Source: Lanius collurio (taxonomy: Eukaryota; Chordata; Aves; Passeriformes; Laniidae). From it: a stretch of 64,000 nt of DNA. Below the pieces are notes generated by a model that saw only the letters and a program-made list of their open reading frames with translations, was not told the DNA's origin and ran no database searches. The stretch covers positions 10,718,885-10,782,884 of the forward strand of contig JACBWW010000028.1 in NCBI GenBank assembly GCA_020086605.1, given 5' to 3'. Numbering within the stretch: the first letter of the stretch is position 1; each line of letters starts with the position of its first letter. Positions 25,797-38,170 of the stretch are shown here, piece by piece. A program made the translations under genes and the position numbers.

Positions 25797-28700
25797 AACA
25801 TGTGACCAGCCAAGAGCTGGGAGGTCCTCAGAGGTAAAAACCTTCTGGTTGTAGCAGAGCAACTATTCTCCTTTCATACATGTCCTGAAATGTGCAACTC
25901 ACCAAAAAAATTCATGAAGGTCAGTGGTGAGCAGCAGAAAAGCTTTAAGAAACCAGTCTTAGTCTCAGTTTTTTTCTGAATTTTGTGTTCATAGGTTTTA
26001 TTTTTAAATTTTAAATACAAAAAAGAATCTTAGAAGCAAATATTAATTTTATTACACTTGCAGATTAATTGCTAATGAAAATATTTTCATTTGCAGCAAA
26101 TCAAATATTTCCATTTTATGCACAAAAATCAGAAGCAGTAATAATAGTCACAATAAACTCTAAAATATTGGCAGTCATTACTTTTTTGTAGCCATACAGG
26201 ATCAAGTTTTCAGCTTATATTATAAGCCTTATTTCTGAATCTAAAATTTTGCAAGTAAAGTATTTTTATTTTATGTTGTATTATACATTGCTATTCTAAA
26301 AAAAAAAAAAAAAAAAAAAAATCAAACCAAAAAAAAACCCAACAAAACTTTAAAGATTGTTTCTTGAAAATAACTCTTCAGACATCCCACAAGAAAGAAG
26401 ATAAGGAAATGGAAATGGGAATCTGAGCACAGGAGCTCTTGGAAGGAAGGAACAGGCCTGTTGGGAAGGTATAAAGATGGCAAAATGGCACATGAGAGAA
26501 CAAAGATATAGAAATGTTAATCTGCAAGGGAGATCATGTTTTCCTGTTTTGATCCTGAGGCAGAGCAGATAGTAATCAGACACAACCCCTATAAATACTC
26601 CTTTGTGTAATAATTCCTTGTGTAATTTTCTCCATGTGGACGAAAGTCCAAGCCAACCAACCAAAAAAAACTCATCAGCATAAAACCTGGAAAGATTTAA
26701 GTCAGCCTTTGCCTCCCACCTTTAAGTGCTTCAACAGAAATACACCAAAAAAAATGGAATGTGTTATCCTTTGGTGGAAGGGTGGACCTGGCTTGTGAGA
26801 AAGTAAAAAGCAATAGGAATACATATGGAGAAAGGGCAGCTGAGTGACAGAGTAATGGAGAGACAATTCAGCAGAGAGAATTATATGCTCACTACATCAA
26901 TGCATATTTCTCAGGAGCATGAATTAAGGACCTTTGCTCCCACACATCTAACAGAACCCTCCAGAGGACATCAGAGCACTCGTTTGCACTGTGGAGTGTG
27001 CACATGAAACCAGTTTCCTTACTGATGGACATAAGATTACAGTACACACTATTTCTGGATATTGCACTGCTTCCTGGTCTCGACACCATAAGCAGCCACT
27101 TAAGACAGGTTGCTATGCATTTCTGGATCAAATTGATCCTAGATAAGAACCTGCTCTGTCTTGAAGCTCCATTATAACTTTTTGCAGCACCAAAAGACAC
27201 ACACTGGATTGTTAAACAGAAATGTAGTTTTGAACAGCTCTTTAGAAGTCCGACCTGAAAAACAGAGTTCTGCAATGGCTACCAGAATGAGCCATAACCA
27301 GAGACTGAGAACCATCTGGCACTTTACAGGGAACGTCTAGAGGCTAACAGAGATTAAATGTAAATATGTATATATAATGCAAAAACGTCATTCTGTATGG
27401 GATACTTTTACATTTCAGATTTTTGTTGCTTTTGCTATTGTTCGTTATTCAGCAATTAAGGTGCATTCCCCTGGAAATGCTTTTAAACCTCTCTCTACAA
27501 TGGCCATGCTAAGATGTTCTTTCAGAAAGAAGAAATGTGGTGTCAATTTAAAAGAACAAGGAACACCACACAAAAAGAAAACCCCAGACCCTTAAAATTC
27601 CTTAACAAATAGTCTGTAAATCAGCGAAAAATACATGCTTCAACCTTGTTATTACCTTGATCAAAAATAATGGCTGCACTTTTAAAGTAAAGTTTTTTTT
27701 GTCAGAGTTAGAGTTTAACACAAAAGCAAACAACTACACATTTCAGAAGAGGTATATCCTTTTTTCCTTTTTAAGGTCAATTGAGTATTTTAGCCCCAGT
27801 ATCTTCATCACTGCTGTTTGATGAATCAGCTTTCCTGTTAACTAGAGGTGCAGACCCATCATCTAATGAAAACACTCTGCATTTTATTATTCCCCAGACT
27901 GTAGTTCTGCATATTAAAATAGAACTTCAATCTCAGAGAAAGAAATAAAATCAAATCTAGCATCTGTGGTTTGAACAGAACAGATAAAAATGCTGCTCAT
28001 TTAATTTTAACAGTATTTTAAAACAGACAGCATAAAAAGAGACTTTGGATGTAATTAAAAAATGCCTATAAATTAGAAATAAATTGGTAAAAAACAGTAC
28101 AATTGGCACATGGTTTAGTTTCATTAAGCGTAAAAATTTGATGGCAAAAAGTTTCATCTCCTATTTAAAAATAACAGAACTAAAATTTTACCATTTATTA
28201 CATATTGCTTTCATCTTTGCAATAAAAATAGATCTGAAATGAATGGGCTTATCTCATTAATCTCTTTAGGTTTCTTAACACTTTTCAGTGAAAAAAATAT
28301 TTTTTTGTAAGCTATGCCTCAAGAGCACCATAGTTTTCTTAAAGCTACTGTACATGAAAGGGACCAATATAATCTGCTAGGAAGTACTGAAAATAATGGG
28401 ATTTTGGGAGAACAACTGAATCATATTTCTTTCAGTTCAGTGAGAAGACCTTTAACACCATGGTACTGGAAAAGAAATAGCTAACACTAGTGCTAAGGCA
28501 AAACAGCCTTAAAAAGAGCCCTATGCATTAAGTCTACTTCATTTGTACTATATTATCTTCTTGTCTGTAGTGGCTTTTGGTCCTCCCTATAAATCAAGCA
28601 AATTTACACTTTTTTCTCCCCTTTCTAGTCCCTTCCCTTCCCATCACAAGTTAATGTACATGCTTCCTCCTGCTGCTGAACTCAGCTCTAGAAGGGACAA

Positions 28701-29041
28701 ACTGTGTCACTATTGGTTTGCTGTCCCACTTAATTTTTGCTAATACTGTTTTCCAGTATGAATTTTTTTGTAAAAACCCTGAAATTTTAGTATCAAAAGA
28801 GTAACAAAATGATGCTTCAAAGCATTAGAATCAATCCTGCCTTTTAATTTTTTTTGTTTCCTTTAATTTACTCCTCTTTTTGAGAATAGCTACTTAGAAA
28901 GAGTGGTATTTTCTATAAAAATACCAAATATTGCGAGAAACAGATGGATCTCTAGCTATAAGTGCCAAACTTTGTGTAGAGTACAAGTAGAAGGCACATA
29001 AGAAGGACCATGTTCTAATAAACTGAAATTTCTACAAATTA
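25797..29041. other. Unannotated stretch containing a poly-A tract
   Basis: A run of 24 A residues sits at 26298-26321, followed by A-rich sequence to about 26347, perhaps the tail of an unrecognised retroposed element or simple slippage. A 127-codon minus-strand open frame (27275-26892) has no recognisable domain and no supporting context. Nothing else is identified. Confidence 0.45.
26298..26347 (+). repeat. Poly-A tract with A-rich extension
   Basis: Twenty-four consecutive A residues, then an A-rich segment with scattered C. I could not identify a retroposed body immediately upstream. Confidence 0.9.
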
Positions 29042-29059
29042 ATAAGTATATATACTTAT
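29042..29059. repeat. 18-bp perfect palindrome
   Basis: ATAAGTATATATACTTAT equals its own reverse complement. It lies 11 bp before a tandem duplication. Confidence 0.9.
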
Positions 29060-29070
29060 AAATGGAAATT

Positions 29071-29117
29071 ATGACTGTCAAAGAATGATATAAATGACTG
29101 TCAAAAAAATGATATAA
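29071..29117 (+). repeat. Tandem duplication of a 23/24-bp unit
   Basis: Two adjacent units, each ATGACTGTCAAA then an A/G-rich linker and ATGATATAA, differ by small changes in the linker. A local slippage or duplication event is the simplest explanation. Confidence 0.92.
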
Positions 29118-29366
29118 ATGATGAAGTAACCTCTGAAAGGAAGAGTAAGGGGACTGAAAAAGCCTAAAGCTATTATTACAGATAAATGGACAAGTTTAAA
29201 GTGTGCTGCTTCACATTTCTACCTGTATGCAGAGGCCACCAAGTCCTGAGTAGTTTTTTAGCTCAGGAAAACTACAGACTAGCTCAGATCAGCCTTGCAC
29301 TGCAGCTGTCCACACTCATATCCAACATAGCGTCATAGGCAAAGACAGCAGACCCTGAGGAGGATG
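29118..29366. other. Short unannotated spacer before an LTR
   Basis: No feature is recognised. The last four bases before the LTR (29367-29370, ACAC) form the left copy of its target-site duplication. Confidence 0.5.
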
Positions 29367-29370
29367 ACAC

Positions 29371-30230
29371 TGTTATAAATGAAACTGCCAATTAAATCGA
29401 ATTAATAAATTGCATGAGCCAAATTATTAATATAAAAACAAACAGAATTTATTTTATGATCAAATTGACAAATTTGAATAGCCACTATAAAACGGCAGAG
29501 TCAAGCCTAGGTTCTTGACTCTGGGTGACACATACACAGCCCTGAACACCAGCAGTTCGGGTAGGTATTGCACACCTTCGAGGTTTCTGAGTCTGGTTTT
29601 TATACTGTTTTTCTTGCCTCTGGCTAGAGAATCCTTTGTCTTTTTCATATTCATCTTGTCTTCTATGGTCCTCTGGTCCAGAGATCAGGGGTCCGTTCAG
29701 ATGTTGATGTTTCCAGGAACTCTCTTTGTGTTTTGGTTGATATTTTCCAGGAACTCTTCTAGTGTTTCTGGTAAGGGGTCCGTTCAGATGTTCAGATGTT
29801 GATGTTTCCAGGAATCCCCTTGTGTAATTAAAATGAAGAGTCTTAGGTAAGAGGTCCGTTCATCAGCATGGTCCAAGGAGGGACAGATCATATCTGTTAC
29901 TCCTTTCAGATGGAAAAAGGATCCTCCAAAGGGCAGAGTGGATTTGGAGTAGATTGATGTGCCAGATGGATATCTGGCTTCCTGATGATGGGTGCATGAT
30001 TGCTTCTCCTGTAAGGTCTGCCCTTGCTTCACATGCAAATTTTACCCTCGGGAGAAGTATTTTGTAACTCTGAGCAAGATGCCAGGAAACATGCCAAGGC
30101 ACATTCCAAGCACAACATATTTGGATATAGGCACAATCTAATACAACCTATGTACAATCTAATATATCTTACATTCAAAACCAATCCTGATATAATTTAA
30201 TTTCTTATGAATTTTGACTCATTTATAACA
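29371..30230 (-). mobile_element. Solo LTR, 860 bp, with 4-bp target-site duplication
   Basis: The element is bounded by a perfect 12-bp terminal inverted repeat (TGTTATAAATGA at the left, TCATTTATAACA at the right) with the TG...CA ends of an LTR. ACAC flanks it on both sides (29367-29370 and 30231-30234). A 4-bp duplication is typical of class I (ERV1, gammaretrovirus-like) integrases. AATAAA on the minus strand (plus-strand TTTATT, 29448-29453) lies about 80 bp from the 3' end, which sets the orientation. The U3 side carries a GGGGTCCGTTCAGATG-type motif in three spaced copies (29688, 29775 and a diverged one near 29852). No internal region is present, so it is a solo LTR left by recombination. 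Confidence 0.82.
29688..29865 (-). repeat. Spaced direct repeats inside the U3 of the LTR
   Basis: GGGGTCCGTTCAGATG followed by TTGATGTTTCCAGGAA occurs at 29688-29719 and, with an inserted TTCAGATG duplication, at 29775-29814. A shorter diverged copy (GAGGTCCGTTCAT) starts near 29851. The spacing is about 77-87 bp. Repeated U3 modules in retroviral LTRs often act as enhancers. That role here is inference only. Confidence 0.75.
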
Positions 30231-30234
30231 ACAC

Positions 30235-31737
30235 CTTCTTCACAAAGGATCCTTGAACTGATTTCTAGAGTACAATGATAAGAAAGAATACATTTTTTCA
30301 TAAAATTTTTTAACTTTGCAATTGGAAATTGTTAAAATTGCAGTCTTCTGGGCAAAATCCTACCTGAATAAGGTTTTCTAGTGCTACTCAACTATGAAGA
30401 GCAAACAAAATTTTGACTGCTAGCATGATATTCAGACTTAGGCTAGTGGAATAGTATTGCATGGTGCAATGGCAATTTAACTAGCCTTTCACAAAGCAGC
30501 CTTAGAAGATGATTTGTGCAGACAGAATCTGTTCTTGGTGAGTATTTCACTTGGTGTGTTACAATAGTGCTATGGCTCTATTTTCAGTAAAACAATCTCA
30601 TAGGAATGTGTATTTTGGCTGCTGCTCAGGCCACTGTTTTGCACTGGAGAAATAAAAATGTGTCCAAAGATCTCTGAAAGGCAGGCTTGCACTGCATTGT
30701 GGTGAAGGACTTTTTAAAGCTCATGATGTCATTTCGCTTTTGTACTTTCATTTTAAAAGTCAAAAGACTTCGCAGAATGAGTAAAAAATAAAGTAAAATC
30801 CACATCATCTGGGCAAAAATACAGGCAGATCTTCTTTCCTAGGGAAAAAAAGTCTCTGTCTTTACTTTCAGACAAAGATTTTTTAAGGCCAGTAGTAACC
30901 TTAGATCTTCTATTCTAAACTTGAGTTCAAAAAAGCAAAGGATTGTATGCACACAGAAACACACACACAAACACAACGTAACTTTCATATATTGTTTCAG
31001 CCATTTTCCAAACATGTCTGGCTATAACAAAGAGTAAGAAACATTATACATGCCCAGGCTATCTATAAAATGTGTATAATGTTTCCTTACTCCTCTCTTA
31101 CACATAAGTGCACTGTTCACATGTACATGCTTATATCTGACAAAACTTTCCAGAATATGTATCTGAAATATAGATTTGCTAACTGATTCGCAATTTTCTG
31201 GATCTCAAAATCTTGGTTATGCCCCTCTCATTTATGAAAGTAAGGAAGAAAAAACTTGTGCTTCTTTTTAAAATTCTACATTGTTTCTCAAAGGCAGTTT
31301 CTCTCCAGAATCAGGACCCCTCCCAACAATCTTCAGTCTAGTTGTTCCATGAGTGTGACCTCAAGGATTTACACTCTTGCTCAGAGTTGGTATTGGCTGG
31401 TACTGGCCAGGTGTCTAACTCACACCTGCTCTAGCAAATCAGTCTGTTTTTAGGAACTAGAAGAAGAGGATGAAACAGAATAAGGCTTTAATGTTTTCGT
31501 TCATTCTCCTATACATTTTTGAAATACCAATTTCTTGTTTTAAGGCTCAGTGGAGATAATTTTTTTCTTTGATTTTTAACAGTGGACACAACAAATCTGA
31601 AATTTCTGTCTACTTATAAAAGTAGATGCAGATGCTGACATATCTTAAGAAGAAACAATACAGCTATGCACAAACAATAAAATTTTCTGGCAGCTCCAGG
31701 CAGTTTCATGATGCAAGTGATCAATCAACAAATTAGA
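30235..31737. other. Unannotated AT-rich stretch
   Basis: Nothing recognised. A short CA-rich tract (ACACACACAAACACA-like) occurs near 30960-30976. Confidence 0.5.
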
Positions 31738-32913
31738 GGTGTTGCTTTGTTGGACCTGTTGCTCTCAGACAAGAAAGAAGTGGTGGAATGGATGAAGAAT
31801 TAAGGCAGCTTTGGCTGGAGAGAACAAGAGATTGTGAAGATTAAGGGTCTGAGAGAATTTAGCAAAACAGAATTGCAGCTTCAGTCTTCAGGACTGATGA
31901 TTTTTGGAGCTTGAACAAAGGCAGCAGTAACCCAGAGGATGGAGGATTGATGTAGGGAGAATTCAGGCCAGTTAAAATTAGAGAAGGCTTTGGAACCAGA
32001 AAGGAAAAAAAGAAAACGCTTCATCCTTATTAAAGAAAATTGAAGAAAGGATGGAACAAGGCAACTTACAGATCATTGCCCTCAACCTGGTTCTGGAAGG
32101 GATAAGAGCAAATTCCCTTGAAGCCATTTCTAAACATATGAAGGGCAAGGAGGTAATGGGTGCACCAAGGGCAAATCCTGCCCATCTTCCCTGAGTGCTT
32201 CCTGGGATGAAATAACCAGCACAAGAAGAGAGCAGTGGATGATAAATACATTGATTTGGACAAAATTTTTAATACATCAACCTATAGTTTCCTTCTGACC
32301 AGTTTGGTGAGATGTGGGGATGGGTAAGTGGATAGTAAAGAAGGTGGGAAATTGTGTCAAGTGCTGGGCTACTCAACCACTACAGTTAGTGGCTACCAAC
32401 ATTGATGCAAACAGCAGCTCTGCAGGATTGGCCTGGGACTCTGAGGAGCAGCAAGCTGCTAGAAGTGTTCCTCGGCAGCAAAACTGCTGCTGACAAACAT
32501 CCCAATTTGCACCAGCACAGGGCCAGCAGCAGGGAAAGGCATAGATCCTGCCCCACTGCTTGGCACCAGGAGTGCAGGGTCCAGGTCTGGAGCCTTGGAT
32601 GCATTAAAGGAATTGAAGGCTGCTGGGCTGATTGATCCTGGGGAAGAGAAGGGTAAGAAGAGGCCTCATGGCTTTCTTACGCTACCTGGTGGGAAAAGAC
32701 AAGACAAAAAAACCGGAAGTACCATGAGGGAAGTGAAATAGTGAAAAAATTTCCCTAGAAAGGTTGTAGGGTGCCCCATACTGGAAATGTTTATGACTTA
32801 AGCAGACATGTCTCTGAATGATCCCTGTTTTGAGCAGGGCATTGGATTAGATGATCTCCAGAGGTCTCTGCTGAGGTCCCTGCTGCTCTGAATTATTCTG
32901 GGTGATTCAATGA
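31738..32913 (+). mobile_element. CR1 LINE, internally deleted copy
   Basis: The left part (31738-31920) matches the CR1 region between endonuclease and reverse transcriptase (TTGGACCTGTTGCTCTCAGA, CAGCTTTGGCTGGAGAGAAC, TGAAGATTAAGGGTCTGAGAG). It then jumps to the reverse transcriptase around 32130-32400 (AAGGGCAAGGAGGTAATGGG, CACCAAGGGCAAATCCTGCC, TACATTGATTTGGACAAA). The right end has the CR1 3' signature TTGGATTAGATGATCTCCAGAGGTC at 32846-32870 and a degenerate tail. Roughly a kilobase expected between the first two blocks is missing. The frame is broken throughout, so it is a dead fossil. Confidence 0.82.
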
Positions 32914-35729
32914 TTTTTTAAAACATTTTGGTTATATATACATTCAGACAGAAAGCATATTTAAAAGTTTTCCTGTAATAACCTTACTTTTTTGTTAAAT
33001 GTATTACAGCTCATGGTATTCCTGGTTTTACAAGGAAGATCTAATTTGCACTTGTTAAGTTTCCTTAGAGCATATCATGGGTTTGTCTTGTAATCACGTG
33101 TATAGAAATCTTTCTAATTTAAATCACAAGTTCTTTGTAATAGTATGAGTTCTTCATCAATTAGACCTCAAGTTGCTTCTTTGGCAGGCTGGTGGGTCAC
33201 ATGGACTGTACAATCTACGTATTTTGTCCTTTGCCACAAACTATTGAGCCATTAGGAGAATTTTTTTTTTTTCCTCTTTCAGTGAGAAAAGAGATTAAGA
33301 AATCAATCATGCAAGTGTGTCTGACAAAAAAAAGGAAAAGTCTTGGCACAATGGCACTTTCATAGCCACATTATGCAATTAACTACAATGTAGTAACTGC
33401 TGTGGAAGATTACTTTTCTTATTGTAATATGATAAAATTTATCCTGTGGGATGTATTCCCAAATCTAGGAATTTTATGTAAAATGCCTTCAAATAAAACC
33501 TGTTTTGAATTTTCAGGCTGTTTGTTTTTTGGGTTTTTTCTGTGCTCTTCTCTGGTTTGTAGGGGTTTATTTTCAGTTTGTTTTGTTCCCTTTGATTTTA
33601 TATAATATTTTGGGCTTTAAAATGATCAGATACTGCTTCCTGGTACCATAGGGTGTCACAGTCCTTATTTGCAAATTAAAATGACAAAGTTGTAAGCTTT
33701 TGTAACTCAAAATCATGAATGTGTTAATTTGCTGTGGGAATTGTTGTGGAAATCAAAGGTGGGAGACAGGGTTGGCTTGCCACCATGATGATTTAGAAAT
33801 ATGATAAGTTTTGTTAGTCATTTAAATAGCCCAGTTGGGAGAGGGCAGCAGCACTGTTTCCTCCAAACCACTTATCCATAAAGTGCTGAGTTTACAGATA
33901 TTTTAAAATGCTACCATGTGAATAATATTCCTATATATATATTCTTAGTTTATGGGCACTTGCCATATGGCATTCCTGCAGTTCAGCCTTTTTTTATTTT
34001 TTAACATACAGTGCATGATCTTGTGTCAGTCTCTCCCCACAGAATTCTGTTCATAATTAATCTCTCAGTTCACGTAATCACATCCTCTGTATATTCTCCT
34101 AGTAAAGGAATTGAGTTCTCAGGGGTGTAACATCTTAGGCTTTACTTTTATCTGTCCGTGTTCCAGAATGCTAATGTGATTCTCTGAGTTCTTAGCAAAG
34201 AAACCAAGGATTTACAGTAGTCTTTCTCTCTCCACTGAGGGGTTCTTCTTCCTCAAGGCTTTGAAGAGTTGACCTTGCAAAGAATTGGTTTAATGCACCT
34301 CCTTTTAGAAAAGAGCTTACCTGTTTTCTCAGCCTGATGCAGATACTATTAAAAGGGGTTTCCATGGTTACTGACATCAATAGGAAATGAAAGACGGCTG
34401 TCCTCCTTTCTGACCCACAGGAGTTTCTCACTGTTGCTATGGCAAAGCTCACAGATGTCACTGGTATTGTTTTGCATAATCTGATTTAAAATCTACATTC
34501 TAGGCAAACATATTCTTTAGGGATAGGTAAATACTTCTGGTCAAAATAAGTAAAAAGTTGTGATTGCTAACAATCTTAGAAGTTTTCTCAAACTTTATGA
34601 TAATTTGTAAAACAAATGCATTATTTTACTAAATATACTTTTCTGTTGGTCTCTCTCAGGGACATAAATAGAATGTTCAAAAGAGAATGAAACTCAGCAC
34701 CTTCTAAAGTTCTCTTATAGTTCTCTTATAGTTTAATTTGAAATTAAACATCATAGATTTACACCAGCTACCCCATATATATAAAATCAATCCTCAAGAT
34801 ATAAACCAGCAAATAAATACATCTCCTCATTGTGGACCTGGATCAAAGACCAGATAAAAGGAAATACCTCATCTCATCTAAGCAGTATGTGAACCTGTTT
34901 GCAAAACCCAAGTTACATATTAATGATACAAGGATACAGGTATTTTGACAACTTAGTATCAAGTACTCACTTCTTATGTTATATTACCTTTATTTTATTC
35001 ATTTTATTATTTGACCAGGAAGGTTTTCAGTAATGTTCTTGCATTTAATAAAATGTTTTCTTTAAAAAAATAAAACACTTTTCCCACTTTTTCCAATACA
35101 TACCCAAAACCGAAAACAACCTGCTTCCCTTGAGATCCAAAAACTTTCCAAGTGGCATAAATGGGACTTTTCCTGCAGTTAAGATTTATTGCATGCATCT
35201 CAACACTTGGAGATGGATATAGAATGTTCTCCCAAAAAGAAGAAATTGAAAATTGGTAGAAATAATAACTAGGGGAGACTACCAGTCAAAGAAAGGGTCT
35301 GACCTCCCCAGTGGGGCATTATTTTATCATTTTATGTCACCTTGATTAGTCTGTTTGCCTGAATCTTCTGTGTGTATGTTTTATTGTTCTATTTCTCATC
35401 CTGGTCAAAAAGGGCACATTTATTGTTTAGTAAGCAGAATTAGGCTGGCTGCAGTTTACATAGTCAATAGCAGTCAAACACTAAGGTCAGTGTCTATCAC
35501 ATCTTGGAAAAATTGGGGTTACAGCAGGTGAAATTATCATTCAATTTTGGTTTTATGGCTCTAATAGAAAGCCACAGAGTCCCTGACCCCTGGTGCCACT
35601 CATGTCTTGCTCTAATAGCAATATATGACCTTTGACACTCAATTAAAAAAGGAAATAAGGCAAAGAAGGGGTCAGTATGCATGTTTGGCCAATCTGAGCT
35701 TTTGAAACAAAAGGTCTTATTAGGCTTTC
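32914..35729. other. Unannotated stretch
   Basis: AT-rich unique-looking sequence with T-runs near 33261 and 33529. No gene or mobile element is recognised. An 89-codon minus-strand frame at 34461-34192 has no domain I can name. Confidence 0.5.
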
Positions 35730-35847
35730 AAAGAGGAAGGAAGGGGGCAAGAGGGGAGGGCAGGAGGGACAGATGAAAGGGGGGAGGAGAAGAGAAAACA
35801 AAACGGGAATGGAGAAAGGCGTAAAGGAGTAGGAGAAAGAAAAAAAA
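35730..35847 (+). repeat. Purine-rich tract with G-quadruplex motif
   Basis: About 118 bp are dominated by A and G with few interruptions. At 35743-35768 four G-runs (GGGGG, GGGG, GGG, GGG) are separated by loops of 5, 1 and 5 nt, which fits the standard G3+N1-7 quadruplex pattern. A second G6 run lies at about 35780-35785. Long purine tracts can also form triplexes. No promoter or gene is visible beside it. Confidence 0.88.
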
Positions 35848-37245
35848 TGCACTTCTGCACTTGTATTTTGGGTGACTTTAAGTTCATTAAAGCATCCTGC
35901 TGCATGGCAATTTATACACACACTCTGTCTCTCTACTAAAAGCACAGGTCTGTCTTCCTGGCTGCTTGAGTGGGACAAGGTCTATGCATTTGGTTTTAGA
36001 ATATAATAAAGAGTTTTTTTATTTAACAGTCTTTGCTGTATGGACGAAAAATACATTACTTGTCTTCATCTGGTGCCTCTGTGTGAGGGGAAAACAGGAG
36101 AAGAGTCAGAGAAAAGGAGGCCCTATCAAGTGCTCTTGAAGGGATAGGTCTTTACCAAAGAATAAAAGTGCTTTAACTATCCCCAGTCTAATTTTACATT
36201 TTTATTGTGAGCTGCATTAATCTTATAGATTTTTAAGACTATTTGAATCTACAGGAACAACACAATGTTACTTGCAGTAAGATTCAGAAGGTAACCACAC
36301 GAAAATGCCCCAGAAGAAGTCATCAAATTTGGACTGAGTACCAATGGCAGTTTCAGAAAGCTATTCAGTTTTACTTGAATTCAACTAAGGAACCACCAGG
36401 CATGACTTTTAACTTAACTTTTTTGCAGGTGTTAATAGGTCTAGCACCAAGCTTATGTTTTCAGTTTTTGGATTGAACTGCCATTTAAAAAAAATCTACT
36501 TTTCTGTTTGCTGAACAACAACAACAAAAAAAAACACACCAAAAAAAAATCCACAGGAAAAAATTAGTTTGGAATTGAAAAAAAAATTTAAAATTAATTT
36601 CCCTTAAAAAATGTTTAAATTGAAAACAGATTCATTTTGGAGACAGTGGAAATTGCTTAAAAGATCTTTGACAGTGAAACATAAAAAAGTTTCAGAAGTA
36701 ATTTACCCTCAAGTTTTGCAAGAAAGAAAAGCAATTTGAAATGAAGATTTGAAATTTTCAGGAGATGAGGTTTCACTGAAATGAGTCAACACACCAGATA
36801 TGCTTTTTGAGTGAAAGCAGATATTTTCGTGAACAAAAAATATCGCCACATCTTTTCCCAAAATGTTTTTTAGTATGGGATGAGAGTTGCATATTTTCAT
36901 AAAGCTGTTCCTTCCATTATCTAAGGCAGCAAAGCTCTAGATGCATCACTATTTCAGAGAAGCCAAAAACTGCATCTTTGGAACAGCTCATGATAAATAA
37001 GACTTAGTGTAGGCAGATTGAATGATGTGCCAGCATATTTCAGTCAGGGAACTCTTTTACCTCACCAGAAACTAAGAAAAATCCCTTCTACAATTTGGAC
37101 AGATTGCAGATTTCTGTTCATTCTGTTCTTGGAATTCCCATCAGAGTTTTGCAAAGGCATCTAGAAAGGATGATGCAATGCAGTTTGCAGAGAGGCCTGG
37201 AATTACATCTGGACCCACTACTGCATTACTGCTTGTTTTACAGCA
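35848..37245. other. Unannotated stretch
   Basis: Mostly AT-rich. A-rich simple sequence occurs at about 36515-36600. A 77-codon plus-strand frame (36243-36476) has no recognisable domain. The sequence just before the CR1 (37095-37245) stays open in one frame but I could not align it to CR1. Confidence 0.45.
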
Positions 37246-38170
37246 GTTTGACATCTTCAGTACTGAAACAGACCGTGGGATCAACAGCCCCTCAGCATGT
37301 TTGCAGAGCACCAAACTCAGTGGTGCAGTCGACACACTGGGGAGGAGAAATGTCACCAAAAGGGACTTTGACATGCTTGGGAGGGGCACCTGTGAAAACG
37401 TCATGGAGTTCAGCAAGGTCAAGCACAAGGTGCTGCACCTGGGTTGGGGTAATTCCAAGCACAAGCAGAGAGAATGGATCCAGCTGGAGAATGGATCAAG
37501 AGAAGCCTCATCCAGAAGGAGGTGTTGGTGAGTGAGGGGCTGAACCAACCATGTGCACTCACAGCCCAGAAAGCCAACCTTATCCTGGTCATCAAAAGAA
37601 GAGTAGTCAGCAGGGCTGTGGGGATGTGATTATCCCTCTCTGCTGCTCTTGCACGAGACCTCACCTGGATCTGCATCCAACATATGATGGATGTGGACGT
37701 GCTGGAGTGAGTCTAGAGGACAGTCATGAAGATGATCAGAGGGCTGGAGCACTTCCTCAAAGAAGACAGGTTGAGAGAGCTGGGGCTGTTCTACCTGGAA
37801 AAGGAAAGGGCCCAGCAAGACTACACTGCAGCCTTGCAGTGTGTGAAGGGGACGTAGAGGAAAGATGGAGAGGGACTTTTCACAAGGACATGTAGTGATA
37901 GGACAAGGAGGAGTGGCTTTAAACTGAAAGAGGAGAAGCTTAGATTAGATATTAGGAAGAAATTTTTCACTGTGAGGGTGGTGAGGCACTGGAACAGGAA
38001 AGTCAGAGTAGCTGTGGATGCCCCACCCTTGGAAATTTTCAAGGCCAGGCAGGATGTGGCTTTGAGAAACATAGCCTCATTGAAGTTATCCCTGTCCATG
38101 GAGAGAGGGGTGGAAGCTAGATGATTTTGAAGCCCCACTTCCATCCCAAACCCTTGTGGGATTCCATTAT
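37246..38170 (+). mobile_element. CR1 LINE, reverse transcriptase C-terminal part to 3' end
   Basis: From 37246 on, the sequence follows the CR1 reverse transcriptase C-terminus: a CATCTTCAGTACTGAAACAGACCGTGGG block, ACCAAACTCAGTGGTGCAGTCGACAC, CAAGGTGCTGCACCTGGGT, then CAGCCCAGAAAGCCAACC, GATGATCAGAGGGCTGGAGCA, GTAGTGATAGGACAAGGAGGAGTGGC, TTAGATTAGATATTAGGAAG, and a 3' end near CCATCCCAAACCC. The stretch that should encode FADD is shortened (TTTGCAGAGCACC), removing the catalytic aspartates. Conserved blocks are spread over different frames, and frames up to 146 codons here only reflect the old ORF. It is the best-preserved CR1 in the window. Confidence 0.92.

Noticed and set aside
26892..27275. 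127-codon minus-strand open frame
   Set aside because: No recognisable domain, no splice or start context, and length within chance expectation for 64 kb in six frames.
37095..37535. Longest open frame in the window (146 codons, plus strand)
   Set aside because: Its second part overlaps the CR1 reverse transcriptase region, out of the element's own frame for much of its length. It is a by-product of an old LINE, not a gene.
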